Shown piece by piece: positions 49,727 through 62,462 of a stretch of DNA of 64,000 nt. The number at the start of each line of letters is the position of its first letter. Within the stretch, counting starts at the first letter, position 1. A program made the translations under genes and the position numbers. Under the pieces are notes generated by a model that was not told the origin of the DNA, did not search any database, and saw only the letters and a program-made list of their open reading frames with translations. Origin of the DNA: Brachybacterium sacelli (GTDB lineage Bacteria; Actinomycetota; Actinomycetes; Actinomycetales; Dermabacteraceae); NCBI RefSeq assembly GCF_017876545.1, contig NZ_JAGIOD010000001.1:186001-250000 (forward strand). The letters are read 5' to 3'.

Positions 49727-51048
49727 TGCTCTCGCGGCGCAGCCTCCTGCGCGGCGGTCTCGCCCTCGGGGCGGCCGGCGCGGGGGTGAGTGCGCTCGCC
49801 GCCTGCGCCGGCACCCTTCCCCCGGTGGACACCACCGCCGAGGGGTTCGGGCAGGAGGCGACCGGGACCGTCACCGTCTGGTGCCGCGCGGCGACGCAGA
49901 CCGCGATCCAGGCGGCCGCGACCTCGTTCAACACGCAGCACGAGGACCTCGAGGTAGTGGTGCTGCCCATCCCGGACGCCCAGTACGTCACCAAGCTCGC
50001 CACCTCGATCCGTGGCGCCTCCGTGCCGGACGTCGTCGACTTCGACCTCATCAACTGCCCGCTGTTCTATGTGCGCGACGCCTTCGCCGACCTCACCGAG
50101 CTGGTCTCGGGCCTGGAGTTCCGCGACGTCCTCTCCGCCGGTCACATGGGGCTGGTCACGCACCAGGAGCGGATCTACGGGATCCCGTTCATCGGCGACT
50201 ACTCCACCCTGTTCGCCAACACCGATCTCCTGGGCGAGGCCGGCTACCAGCTCGCGGACGTGGCCGGCAGCCTCGAGTCGCTGATGACGACCTGCCACGC
50301 GCTGCAGACCTCCCTGCCGGACGTCAGTCCGTGGATGTTCCCCGGCAACGCCTCCGGCGCGATGGGCTTCACCATCCAGCCCATGATCTGGGCGGCCGGG
50401 ACCGACCTGCTCACCGGGGAGCTGGGCGAGCAGTCCGGCAACATCACCGGCAACGACGCTCTCGAGGCGGTCCTCGAGTTCCATCGCCAGCTCTGGGTCG
50501 ACGAGCTGGTCCCCCGCCGCGCCTTCGTCGAGGACGGCGCGCAGTGGGGGCACGACTACCGCTCCGGGGAGGTGGTGTTCTTCCCCGGCGCCTACGGCTC
50601 GGCGGTCGCGGAGGCCGACGAGGCCTTCCGCCCGATCTCCCAGAACGTGCTGCTGCCCGGACCCGACGGCGGCCGGGCCACCTTCTCCGGCGGGGACAAC
50701 ATGTGCCTGCTCAACGGCGCCCCGAACCCCTCCGGGGCCTGGATGTTCATGCGGTACACGCTCGAGCTCGAGGTGCAGCGCTCGCTGCCCGACAGCGGCT
50801 ACATGCCGATCCGCTCCGACAGCGCCGACGCCGGCTTCGCCGCGGACTACGAGCAGGCCGTCGTGCCCGTCACGCACCTCGACGAGGGCTATGTGCCCAC
50901 CAGCCTCGCGTACAACCTGCTGTACAACCAGTCCGCCAGCCCCTGGCTCGCCATGATCCGCCGCGCGGTGTTCGACGGCGACGTGCCCGGGGCGATGGCC
51001 GAGGCCCAGTCCGAGTACGACCGCATCCTCACGCAGACCCAGCTCTAG
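49726..51048 (+). CDS. sugar ABC transporter substrate-binding lipoprotein
   Basis: 440 residues, extracellular solute-binding protein family 1. The signal peptide has an SRRSLLRGG start and ends at a lipobox with Cys27 (LAAC). The cleft-forming parts include VTVWCRAATQTAIQAAATSF and the central GIPFIGDYSTLFANTDL. The ATG overlaps the GH127 stop by one base (TGATG). It captures an oligosaccharide, probably arabinose-containing from the operon content, and hands it to the permeases. No ATPase is encoded here; such importers often share a MsiK-like ATPase encoded elsewhere. Confidence 0.85.
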   Translation: MLSRRSLLRGGLALGAAGAGVSALAACAGTLPPVDTTAEGFGQEATGTVTVWCRAATQTAIQAAATSFNTQHEDLEVVVLPIPDAQYVTKLATSIRGASVPDVVDFDLINCPLFYVRDAFADLTELVSGLEFRDVLSAGHMGLVTHQERIYGIPFIGDYSTLFANTDLLGEAGYQLADVAGSLESLMTTCHALQTSLPDVSPWMFPGNASGAMGFTIQPMIWAAGTDLLTGELGEQSGNITGNDALEAVLEFHRQLWVDELVPRRAFVEDGAQWGHDYRSGEVVFFPGAYGSAVAEADEAFRPISQNVLLPGPDGGRATFSGGDNMCLLNGAPNPSGAWMFMRYTLELEVQRSLPDSGYMPIRSDSADAGFAADYEQAVVPVTHLDEGYVPTSLAYNLLYNQSASPWLAMIRRAVFDGDVPGAMAEAQSEYDRILTQTQL

Positions 51049-51057
51049 GAGAGCGCC

Positions 51058-52035
51058 ATGACCGCACTCGACGCCGAGATGCGCGAGCCCGGGAGAGCGA
51101 CTGCCGCCGCCGCCTCGCGCGGGACGACCACGGCCCGAGGGCCCCGACGGTCCCGTCGGCCCCGTTCCCTGACCCACCGCCCGCTGACCGGGGCGCTGCT
51201 GGTGGCACCCGCGGTCGCCCTGGTGACCTTCTTCGCCCTGGTGCCGCTGGTGCTGGCGGGCTACATCTCCTTCACCAACTGGCCGCTGATCGGTGAGTAC
51301 CGGTTCGTCGGCCTCGACAACTACACGCAGGCCCTCCGGGACCCCGGGATGTGGAAGGCGCTGCGGTACACGCTGATCTACACCGCGATCGTCACCGTCC
51401 CGATCCTCCTGTTCGGCTACGGCCTGGCCGTGCTGGTGCGGGCCAACCGGCGTGGGTCCACCCTGCTGCGCACGGTCTTCTTCCTCCCCTACGTCGTCGG
51501 TCTGACCACTCTGAGCTACATGCTGGTGCTCGAGGCCCAGCCCGATTCGGGCGTCCTGAACCGGATCCTGAAGGCGGTGGGGCTGAGCGACGGCAGCACG
51601 GCCTGGCTGCTCGACGGGGTGCTCGGCACGATCCTGCTCTCGGGCCTGGTGATCTGGGCGGTGCCGGGCCTGACGATGATCCTGCTGCTCTCGGCGATGC
51701 AGGGGGTGCCGGCCGAGGTCTACGAGGCCGCGGACATCGACGGGGCCGGCTGGATCCGACAGGAGCTGTCCCTCACCGTGCCGATCATCCGGCCCGCGAT
51801 CGGGATGTCCCTGATCATCTCGGTGATCGGTTCCTTCCTCGCCTTCAACCAGTTCTACATCCTCACCAAGGGCGGTCCGGGCACGGACACCATGACCATC
51901 GTCGGCTACATCTACAACCGCGCCTTCGTCGAGCTCCAGCTGGGATCCGCCACCGCGATCTCGCTGATCCTCGTGGTGGTCACGGCCTTGATCACCATCG
52001 CCCAGTTCGTGCTGCTGAGAGGAAGTGACGAGTGA
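51058..52035 (+). CDS. sugar ABC transporter permease (MalF/UgpA type)
   Basis: 325 residues. A ~45-residue Arg-rich N-terminus precedes six hydrophobic helices. The EAA loop that contacts the ATPase is AADIDGAGWIRQELSLTVPII near residues 223-243, and ILTKGGPGTDTMTIVGYIY is the conserved outer loop. GGAGAG precedes the ATG, 9 bases after the binding-protein gene. It overlaps the next permease by one base (TGATG). Confidence 0.88.
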   Translation: MTALDAEMREPGRATAAAASRGTTTARGPRRSRRPRSLTHRPLTGALLVAPAVALVTFFALVPLVLAGYISFTNWPLIGEYRFVGLDNYTQALRDPGMWKALRYTLIYTAIVTVPILLFGYGLAVLVRANRRGSTLLRTVFFLPYVVGLTTLSYMLVLEAQPDSGVLNRILKAVGLSDGSTAWLLDGVLGTILLSGLVIWAVPGLTMILLLSAMQGVPAEVYEAADIDGAGWIRQELSLTVPIIRPAIGMSLIISVIGSFLAFNQFYILTKGGPGTDTMTIVGYIYNRAFVELQLGSATAISLILVVVTALITIAQFVLLRGSDE

Positions 52036-52910
52036 TGCCCCGTTCCCGCGCCTCCACGTCGGACCGCCAGGCCGGCTCCTCGGACCGCCGCGCCGGGCCC
52101 TACGCCCTGCTCGGGGTGCTGTTCGCGCTGATCTTCACGGTCCCCCTGCTGTGGTCGATCCTGCGAGCCTTCCAGCCGCACGAGGTCATCCTGGGCACCC
52201 CGGGCTGGAGCGAGATGTCCGACCTGACGTGGGAGAACTTCTCCTTCTTCCTCTCTTCGCAGGGCACCATGCTGCGGCCGGTGCTCAACAGCATCGTGGT
52301 CTCGCTGTCCACCGCGGCACTGACCGCACTGGTGGCGACGCTGGCCGGCTACGGCTTCTCGAAGTTCGCCTTCCGCGGCTCGCGCGTGGCCTTCAGCCTG
52401 ATCCTGCTGACGATGATGGTGCCGTTCCAGGCGATCCTCACGCCGCTGTACCTGCTGATGAACTCCGTCGGACTGACCGATTCCCTGGTGGGCCTGGTGC
52501 TGTTCTCGACCAACTTCGCCCTGCCCTTCGGCATCTTCCTCATGAAGAACACGTTCGACACCGTGCCGCAGGCGCTCGAGGACTCCGCGATCATCGACGG
52601 AGCGGGGACCGGGCGGATGCTGGTCGACGTGCTGCGGCCGATGATCCTGCCGGGGATCGCGAGCTCCGCGCTCTACGCCTTCCTCACCTCGTGGACGGAG
52701 TTCCTCGGCGCGCTGACGTTCCTGACCTCGGAGAAGTACTTCACCCTGCCGGTGGCGCTGCTGAACATCCAGGTGGGCACCTACGGGGAGGTCGACTTCG
52801 GGCAGCTGGTCGCAGGCTCCGTGATCGCGATGATCCCCTGCGTCGTCCTCTACGTCAGCCTGCAGCGGTTCTACGTGAGGGGCCTGGCCGCCGGCGCCGT
52901 CAAAGGCTGA
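52035..52910 (+). CDS. sugar ABC transporter permease (MalG/UgpE type)
   Basis: 291 residues with six hydrophobic helices. The EAA loop is DSAIIDGAGTGRMLVDVLRP near residues 192-211, as in MalG-type partners. ATG 52035 overlaps the previous stop; the GTG just before it (52032) is less likely. It completes the importer apart from the shared ATPase. The end of the operon is followed by a weak hairpin and then by the convergent acyltransferase gene. Confidence 0.87.
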   Translation: MPRSRASTSDRQAGSSDRRAGPYALLGVLFALIFTVPLLWSILRAFQPHEVILGTPGWSEMSDLTWENFSFFLSSQGTMLRPVLNSIVVSLSTAALTALVATLAGYGFSKFAFRGSRVAFSLILLTMMVPFQAILTPLYLLMNSVGLTDSLVGLVLFSTNFALPFGIFLMKNTFDTVPQALEDSAIIDGAGTGRMLVDVLRPMILPGIASSALYAFLTSWTEFLGALTFLTSEKYFTLPVALLNIQVGTYGEVDFGQLVAGSVIAMIPCVVLYVSLQRFYVRGLAAGAVKG

Positions 52911-52941
52911 CCAGGGCCGACACGGGCGTGACCCCACCTCG

Positions 52942-52960
52942 CGCCGGCCCGACCCCGGCG
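52942..52960. terminator. weak hairpin after the GH127 operon
   Basis: CGCCGG and CCGGCG pair around a 7-base loop, 32 bases past the last permease stop and within the gap between convergent genes. The stem is only six pairs and no T-run follows. Confidence 0.3.
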
Positions 52961-53033
52961 AAGCTGCCGCCTCTACTCTGCCCCCTCTGCTTTGCCGCGG
53001 CGATCCACGCCAGACGGGGGACGGCGGTGCCGC

Positions 53034-55079
53034 CTACTCCAGCGACGCCTCGATCTCCTCCCCCAGCGGCTCCGCCATCAAGCGGCTGAAGCGCGTGGTG
53101 AGGTGGTGGCCGTCGCGGTAGACCAGGACGTTGCCGATGATCGGCGGGCACATCCGGTCGTTGCAGAGGTACGGGGTCAGGTCCACGTAGCGTGCGCCGG
53201 CGGACTCGGCCGCGGCCCGTTCCGCCTCCGTCACCGCGGGGTCGAACGCCTCGGCGCGGTCCACGGCGCATTGGGCGGTGTCCTCGAGGTGGTTAGACAG
53301 GCACACCGCGGACGTCTCGCCCTGGTCGGGGACGTCGGCGAGCACGTCGACCGTCGGCCCGTCGATCGCCTCGATGGTCGATGCCGTCCCGTCCTGCCAG
53401 CGCGAGGCGAAGTCGCCGCCGCTCCTGAGGTCCGGGCGCACGGCGCCGTAGTTCGCCAGCAGCACCAGGTCGGGCTGCTCGCTGTTGATCCGGTCGATCA
53501 CGCCGTCGCGCCAGGTGTCACACTCGGTGTACGGCACTCCCTCCAGCTGCAGCGGCACCTCGACGCTGGGGCAGGAGCTCTTGGTGTTGGTGTCCAGGCG
53601 GATCCTGCCCTGCTCGGCGAGCTCGGCGAGCGCCGGGTACCAGCTGGCCGCGTGGGAGTCGCCGAACAGGAACACCACAGGGGCGTCCTCGTTCTCCCCC
53701 ACCTGGCAGCCGCTGGAGTCGGTGCTGTCCTGGGAGCGGTGGCAGTCGTCGGTGTAGATGGTGGGGTTGTCCGCCTCGGCCTCCTCCAGCGCCGGGGTGA
53801 GGTTCTCCGGCACGTAGCCGGTGCCCGCGGGGTCCTTCTCCAGCTGCGTCTCCTCGCCGGCTGCCTGGTCCGTGGCGGTCTCCCCCGTCGCCGACGTCAG
53901 GTAGTAGCTGCCGCCGGCGGTCGCGATCAGCACCGCGGAGGTGGCCAGGGCCGCCGCTCCGGTCCACAGCTGCGAGCGGCTTCGCAGCGTGGGCCAGGAG
54001 ATCACGGGGCGCTCGACGAAGCGGAACAGCAGCCAGGCCAGCGGGACCGACACAGCCCCCAGGCCCAGCCTCAGCCACAGCGGCAGCGGATCGTCCTGGC
54101 CGACGGCGACCTGCGGGATCACCTGCAACGGCCAGTGCACCAGGTACAGCGAATAGGAGATCGCGCCGACGAACTGGAAGGGCCGGCGCGAGAGCAGACC
54201 GTTGGCGTTGAGCCTCCCGGGGGCGGCGCCGCCGATGATCAGCAGCACCGTGGCCAGCACCGGCAGCGCAGCGGTGTACCCGGGGAACGGTGTGGTCTCG
54301 GTGTACACCAGGCCCACCACCAGCAGCAGCCCCAGCCCCACCCAGGAGAGCACTCCGGTCCGCGGGGCGCGCAGCCACCTCGCGCCGGAGCGCATCAGGA
54401 AGGCCGCCAGCGCGCCGGCGCCGAGTTCCCAGGCCCTCGTGGGCAGGGAGAAGAACACCCATGGCTGCGAGACGTTCATCAGGGACACGCACAGCACGAA
54501 GGAGGCAAGCACCAGCGCGGCGGCCAGGAGCAGCAGCCGGCGTTCGCTGCGCCGGCACAGCCAGAAACCGAGGGCGAGGACCGCGGGCCAGAAGAGGTAG
54601 AACTGCTCCTCGATGCCGAGGGACCAGTAGTGCTGGAAGACCGAGGGACTGGTCTCGGCGAGATAGTCGGTGCCCTCCACGGCGAACAGCATGTTCGGCA
54701 CGTACAGCGCAGCGGCCACGGCCCCCCGGGCGACTTCCTTCATCAGCAGCGGGGGCATCCACACCCACGCCACCAGCACGGTCAGGATCCCCACCAGCAG
54801 CGAGGCGGGCAGGATCCGTCGCGCGCGTTTGGCGTAGAAGCTGCCGAAGGCGATCCGGCCCGTGGACTCGAGCGATTCGAGCAGGTGGGTGGTGATGAGG
54901 AACCCGGAGATGACGAAGAAGACGTCGACGCCGACGAACCCGCCGGAGAGCCAGGACACCCCGGAGTGGTACAGCACGACGAACGCCACCGCGATAGCCC
55001 GCAGACCTTGCACGTCCGGGCGGAAGCCGGACTTCCTGGCCGCAGGGGCGGCGGACGTCGTCTCACCGACGGCAGTCAC
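53034..55079 (-). CDS. OafA/YrhL-type membrane O-acyltransferase with SGNH domain
   Basis: 681 residues. The N-terminal ~400 residues hold about eleven membrane helices of the Acyl_transf_3 family, with Arg27 (DVQGLRAIA) and His38 (LYHSG) as the conserved pair. The C-terminal ~270 residues form an extracellular SGNH domain with Ser475 in FGDSHAASW and a late RDGHHLT for the Asp/His of the triad. The protein moves acetyl groups across the membrane and onto a surface glycan or peptidoglycan sugar. GTG 55079 has AAGGAGA upstream. It lies 137 bases after a GT4 gene on the same strand, so it may decorate that enzyme's product or the polymer made at 1-27 kb. Confidence 0.85.
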   Translation of the reverse strand: MTAVGETTSAAPAARKSGFRPDVQGLRAIAVAFVVLYHSGVSWLSGGFVGVDVFFVISGFLITTHLLESLESTGRIAFGSFYAKRARRILPASLLVGILTVLVAWVWMPPLLMKEVARGAVAAALYVPNMLFAVEGTDYLAETSPSVFQHYWSLGIEEQFYLFWPAVLALGFWLCRRSERRLLLLAAALVLASFVLCVSLMNVSQPWVFFSLPTRAWELGAGALAAFLMRSGARWLRAPRTGVLSWVGLGLLLVVGLVYTETTPFPGYTAALPVLATVLLIIGGAAPGRLNANGLLSRRPFQFVGAISYSLYLVHWPLQVIPQVAVGQDDPLPLWLRLGLGAVSVPLAWLLFRFVERPVISWPTLRSRSQLWTGAAALATSAVLIATAGGSYYLTSATGETATDQAAGEETQLEKDPAGTGYVPENLTPALEEAEADNPTIYTDDCHRSQDSTDSSGCQVGENEDAPVVFLFGDSHAASWYPALAELAEQGRIRLDTNTKSSCPSVEVPLQLEGVPYTECDTWRDGVIDRINSEQPDLVLLANYGAVRPDLRSGGDFASRWQDGTASTIEAIDGPTVDVLADVPDQGETSAVCLSNHLEDTAQCAVDRAEAFDPAVTEAERAAAESAGARYVDLTPYLCNDRMCPPIIGNVLVYRDGHHLTTRFSRLMAEPLGEEIEASLE

Positions 55080-55216
55080 GGGTCTCCTTCCCGTCGATCA
55101 CCTCAGCCCGCGGAGTGCAGCGGGATCGAGGGCGGAGGCCGACCGGTCTGTCCGGGGCCGACCATACCCGGATTCCCGGGGCGGAAGCGCAACGGGCGCC
55201 GGCGGCGCGACCGTGT

Positions 55217-56506
55217 TCAGTCGAGGGCGGCGACGCCGGCCAGGATCTCCAGGTAGCGACGGGCCAGCACGTCGTCGTCGGCGTGGGCGGCGACCCAGTC
55301 GCGGCCGCTGGGGCGCACGCCGGCCCGGGTGCGGTCGGCGGCCAGAGCACTCCACAGCTCGGTCAGCGCCTCGACGTCGCCGGGAGGCAGCACGTCGCCG
55401 GCGCCCGCTGCGCGGACCACGTCGGCCGCCTCCCCGTCCAGCAGCGCCGTGATGTGGCGGCCGGTGGCGAGCATCTCGTACAGCTTCGAGGGGACGGTCC
55501 ACCGGAACGGTGCCCAGTCGCGCAGGGACACCACGACGGTGTCGGCCCAGCGGTACTGCTCGCCGACGTCGCGGTGCGGGATGCGCGGCAGCACCTCGAC
55601 GGGCGCCTCGAGCTCCTCCGCGAGCGCCGCCAACGTCCCTGCCTCGACGCCGTGGCCGATCATCTTGACCTGCACGTGCACACCGAGCTCGCGGAGCCGG
55701 GCTGCCGCCCGCACGACGGTCTCCAGGCCCTGCGAGCGCCCCATGTTGCCGAGGTAGAGGCAGCGCAGGGCGGTGTGATCGCTCTCGAGGTGGTCGCGCT
55801 GCGGGGTGACCCTCGAAAGGTCGGTGCCGTTGCGGACGATCTCGACCGGGAACACCCCGCGCTCCTCGAGCACGTCGGCGAAGCGATCGGTGGTGGTGAT
55901 CACGGCCTGCGCGCCGCTCTGCCAGCTGGTGACCCGCTCGTGCACCTGCCCCTTGGCCAGGGCCACCGCCCAGCGCAGGCTCCGTCGCAGCGCTCCGGGC
56001 TGCGGGGCATGGACCGTCTCGGCGGGCAGGGCGCCGACGGGGCCGACGTGCGTGACCAGGTCCGGCCAGGCGTCGCGCATCTCCACCACCAGGGGCACGC
56101 CCCACAGGGCGGCGAGGGTGCGACCCACCAGCAGGGTGGGGATGGCGGGGGCGGTGGCGACGACGACATCGGGCCGGGTGCCGGGACGGGAGAAGCGACG
56201 ACGCAGCCGACGCAGGGCATCGAGCGCCGAGACCAGGTGGTCGGCGGTGCGGGAGGTGATGTCGGCCCGGTGCGGGAGGTAGGCGGTGCGCAGCACGGTC
56301 TCACCGTGACGTCCGCGTTCGACGGCGCCGATGGGGTGGGCGCGACGCTGTTCGCGGGTGGGGCGTCCGCCGGGGTAGTGGGGCACGGGGGCGGCGACGG
56401 TCACGCGGTGCCCGGCCGCGAGGAAGCGCTCGATCAGCGCAGACCAGCGCCGCTGGGGCGCCCCGAACTCGGGAGCATAGTAATGGGTCAGCAGCAGGAT
56501 CCTCAT
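55217..56506 (-). CDS. GT4 glycosyltransferase (WbuB-like)
   Basis: 429 residues. It opens with MRILLLTHYYAPEFGAPQRR, the start of WbuB-type GT4 enzymes that add amino sugars to lipid carriers. The donor site includes LYLGNMGRSQGLETVV and PSKLYEMLATGRHITALLDG. It differs from the three GT4 paralogues at 1-27 kb: the LPH-GY motif and the long N-terminal region are absent. The ATG overlaps the stop of the PRC-barrel gene (ATGA). The co-occurrence with the acyltransferase suggests a glycan task, while the link to the genes upstream is probably only transcriptional. Confidence 0.8.
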   Translation of the reverse strand: MRILLLTHYYAPEFGAPQRRWSALIERFLAAGHRVTVAAPVPHYPGGRPTREQRRAHPIGAVERGRHGETVLRTAYLPHRADITSRTADHLVSALDALRRLRRRFSRPGTRPDVVVATAPAIPTLLVGRTLAALWGVPLVVEMRDAWPDLVTHVGPVGALPAETVHAPQPGALRRSLRWAVALAKGQVHERVTSWQSGAQAVITTTDRFADVLEERGVFPVEIVRNGTDLSRVTPQRDHLESDHTALRCLYLGNMGRSQGLETVVRAAARLRELGVHVQVKMIGHGVEAGTLAALAEELEAPVEVLPRIPHRDVGEQYRWADTVVVSLRDWAPFRWTVPSKLYEMLATGRHITALLDGEAADVVRAAGAGDVLPPGDVEALTELWSALAADRTRAGVRPSGRDWVAAHADDDVLARRYLEILAGVAALD

Positions 56507-57420
56507 CCGGCGGCGGCCTCCTCGAGGCCGATGGCCCGTGCGGCCTCGCGCAGCATCTGCGCAGTCGCATGGAGGGTGTCCGGCGCGTGGAGGCCCGCCC
56601 GCGCGGAGTCGGCATCCACCCGGAGCCACATCGCCTGCGGATGCGAGGGGTCGGAGTCGCGATCCGCCGCGCTCCGGCGGCGCTCCCGGTCCGCTGCACG
56701 ACGGGTTGTGGCGCGAGGGTGGGTGGCGCGACGGTGGGGGTCCACGGGGCGGTCTGCGTTGTCGGACTGCTCGGCCCGGCCCTGGCGGCCGGTGTGCTCG
56801 GCCGGTTCGGAACGCTCGGCCGTATCGGCACGGTCCGCCCGTTCGCGCCGGTCAGCCTGGTCCGCCCGGTCGTGACGGTCAGCCTGGTCGTCCCGTTCGC
56901 GCCGGTCAGCCTGGCCGATCCGGCGCTGCTCATCGGGCTGCTCCGGCTCCGTGTGGGGAGCCGGCAGCACGTCGATCGCGGCGGTGGGGATGAGCACGCT
57001 GCGGGAGCTGAGCTGGCGGCGCACGACGGTGATCCCGGCGAGCTCACCGGTGGCGTCGTGCAGGTAGATGTCGCGCACACGGCCGATCTGTCCGCCGTCG
57101 CTGCCCAGCACGGTCACTCCGGCCAGGGCCTGCAGGCGTGCCCGTCGGGCCAGCCGTCGGGCCCGGGCTTCGTCCTGCTCGGAGGTGCCGCCGTCGGCCG
57201 ATCCAGCGGTGGCGCCGTCGGCCGGACCAGCGGTCCCGGCCTGTCCAGGGCTGTGGGAATTGCCGTGCTCAGCGGTGTCGCCGTCGGCCGGACCAGTGGC
57301 CCCAGGGCCGTCGGCGCCGGGGTGACCCGACCCGGCGGGAGCCGTCGGACCCGCCGATGCGGCACAGCCCTCCCTCGCAGGGAGCTCAGCGGGGGTACCG
57401 CCCCCGGGCGTCTCGGCCAC
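56503..57420 (-). CDS. PRC-barrel protein with repetitive charged linker
   Basis: 305 residues in four parts. Residues ~1-80 are Gly/Ala/Thr/Asp-rich and disordered. Residues ~85-160 are a PRC barrel (LAGVTVLGSDGGQIGRVRDIYL). Residues ~165-245 are an Arg/Asp/Ala tract with repeated DRRERAD and DRHDRAD units, and the end is a short helical segment. At DNA level two exact 23-base copies lie 54 bases apart in the tract (56838-56860 and 56892-56914). PRC barrels occur in RimM and in proteins that bind RNA, photosynthetic or cytoskeletal partners; the function here is unknown. It follows tetR by 15 bases and overlaps the GT4 gene. Confidence 0.62.
   Translation of the reverse strand: MAETPGGGTPAELPAREGCAASAGPTAPAGSGHPGADGPGATGPADGDTAEHGNSHSPGQAGTAGPADGATAGSADGGTSEQDEARARRLARRARLQALAGVTVLGSDGGQIGRVRDIYLHDATGELAGITVVRRQLSSRSVLIPTAAIDVLPAPHTEPEQPDEQRRIGQADRRERDDQADRHDRADQADRRERADRADTAERSEPAEHTGRQGRAEQSDNADRPVDPHRRATHPRATTRRAADRERRRSAADRDSDPSHPQAMWLRVDADSARAGLHAPDTLHATAQMLREAARAIGLEEAAAG
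56838..56914. repeat. 23-base direct repeats inside the PRC-barrel gene
   Basis: Two identical 23-base copies begin at 56838 and 56892 (18 codons apart), with degenerate copies between. They encode the DRRERAD-type linker units. A second set of GC-rich repeats with core GCCGTCGGCCGGACCAG lies at about 57210-57300 in the N-terminal disordered part. Confidence 0.6.
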
Positions 57421-57435
57421 GCAGACCCGGCCCTC

Positions 57436-60844
<3,409 letters not shown>

Positions 60845-61295
60845 GAGACGAGTTCCTTCACGGTTGCGGGCTGGGGACTGGAACGTTCCTGCGAGGGGCC
60901 GTGGGCGGATGCCGCAGGCGGTGCCGGATGGCGGTGGACGACGATCTCGCCGGCGCGACGCACCGCGGTGCCGGATGGTCCGGCGACCGGGCTCACGGAC
61001 CCGCCCGCCAGTCTACGAGGCCTGCTCCCACAACGCTCATGACCTCGGCATTCGAGACAGGAGCACTGGTCATGGCAGTTTGTCCACGTGTCCGACACAA
61101 CATTCCCCGGGCACGGCGGACAAGTGACCGAGCCGCCCACCACGCCGCCCGGCTTTGCCGCCTCAGGACCGGTTTTCCGCCCAGCATCGGTCCTGAGGCG
61201 GCAATCCAAGGCACCGCCCTTCCTCCCCAGAGGGTGTCCGTCCCCAGGACGAAGCTCGTGGCTCCTACCGGCGAGCTGCTCTCTACGGTCATCTC
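60845..61295. other. 451-base divergent gap between lysC and the DUF559 gene
   Basis: No gene is seen. The gap contains palindromic element 1 (61155-61204), a short TGTCCGACA palindrome near 61090, and presumably the lysC promoter. The DUF559 gene has no ribosome site; a TACGGT box at 61284-61289 ends 7 bases before its ATG and could drive a leaderless mRNA. Confidence 0.4.
61155..61204. repeat. 50-bp palindromic element 1
   Basis: Arms TTGCCGCCTCAGGACCG (61155-61171) and CGGTCCTGAGGCGGCAA (61188-61204) are perfect reverse complements of 17 bases around a 16-base loop. The same left arm and the same 17-16-17 layout recur at 62463-62512, on the other side of the DUF559 gene. No T-tract follows. 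Confidence 0.85.
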
Positions 61296-62396
61296 ATGCG
61301 TGCATCCCCTCTTCCGTCCCGGGCGCTGCTGTCGCGAGGCGAGTGGCGCACTCTCGGCGTGTCGACCTCCCGCATGGCCGGCGACGACCTGGTGACCGTG
61401 TTCCCCCGTTTTCTGACCCCGGCAGCGGAACCGGCCACCCTCAACGAGATGTGCCGAGTGCTCCAGCAGCATGTGCTGCCCGGAGCCGTCATCAGCCACA
61501 CCACGGCGGCGCTGCTGTACGGAATCCCGATTCCTTGGTGGGAGGACCGCGAGATCGGGCTGCTGGCCGACGGGGCGGCCCGCAGCGGGGCCCGCCATCT
61601 CGTCATCCCGAGCACGCTGCCGGTACCCGAGAAACCTGGCGCGGCCCCCTCTGAGCCTCGTCGATTCGAGAGGCTCACGACACCACCGCTGTTGCAGTGC
61701 CGGGTCGAGGCCGCCTCGCCACACAGGGCCGGCCCTCACGTCGTCGTCCACCGGAAGGCACCGTCGCCCACCTTCACGCTCGGGGGCCTCAAGCTGTCGC
61801 ACCCCAACGTGGTCTTGCTCGAACTCGCGACATCGCTGGAGCACGACGAGATCGTCATCGCGCTCGACGCCTTCGAGAAGCGTCGGCCCCGGTTCCCCTT
61901 TCGGGGCGTCACGCTCGAACGCCTCGCGCGGGAACTGGCTCGCTGTGACGGAATGCCGGGGATTCCCGCTCTGCGTCGGGCCCTGCTCGATGCGAGACCG
62001 AACACCGATTCCCCCGGGGAGACCCGAACGCGACTGCTGCTGCGTCGAGCGGGCTTCCCGGAGCCGGCACTGAACCTCCGGGTCATGGACCCGGACACAG
62101 GTCGACCCCGCTACATCGACCTCGCCTACCCCGAGCTTCGGATCGGGGTGGAATACGACGGCGATGGCCACCGCGTCACCAAGGATCAATGGCGGCAGGA
62201 CCAGGGGCGCCAGGACACGCTGGAGTCGGCGGGATGGATGATCCGTCGGCTCACCTCGTGGGACATCGCGAAACCCGAAAGGTTCCTGTCCGCGCTGCGC
62301 CGATCGTTCCTCGCGGTCGGAGCGTTGGCACCGTCCGCGAGGAACTGGACAGGCATTGCAGCGGAGAAGCTGGCACGTCCACTGCGGAGACCGTGA
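61296..62396 (+). CDS. DUF559 (Vsr-like nuclease fold) protein
   Basis: 366 residues. Residues ~1-240 are a winged-helix/nucleotidyltransferase-like region similar to AbiEi-type proteins (VISHTTAALLYGIPIP, then GLKLSHPNVVLLELA). Residues ~255-340 are a DUF559 domain: YIDLAYPELRIGVEYDGDGH holds the Asp and Glu expected for a PD-(D/E)xK/Vsr-like metal site, and the QD...R segment and MIRRLTSWDI follow. Such proteins are common in actinobacteria and of unproven function; nuclease activity is inferred. There is no ribosome site. It is a single-gene unit bracketed by two palindromic elements 91 bases before and 66 bases after. Confidence 0.75.
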   Translation: MRASPLPSRALLSRGEWRTLGVSTSRMAGDDLVTVFPRFLTPAAEPATLNEMCRVLQQHVLPGAVISHTTAALLYGIPIPWWEDREIGLLADGAARSGARHLVIPSTLPVPEKPGAAPSEPRRFERLTTPPLLQCRVEAASPHRAGPHVVVHRKAPSPTFTLGGLKLSHPNVVLLELATSLEHDEIVIALDAFEKRRPRFPFRGVTLERLARELARCDGMPGIPALRRALLDARPNTDSPGETRTRLLLRRAGFPEPALNLRVMDPDTGRPRYIDLAYPELRIGVEYDGDGHRVTKDQWRQDQGRQDTLESAGWMIRRLTSWDIAKPERFLSALRRSFLAVGALAPSARNWTGIAAEKLARPLRRP

Positions 62397-62462
62397 ATGA
62401 CGAGGACCCGACTCAGGCATGTCTCACGCCACCACAGGTCGGACGGCGTGCCCGCCCGCCGA

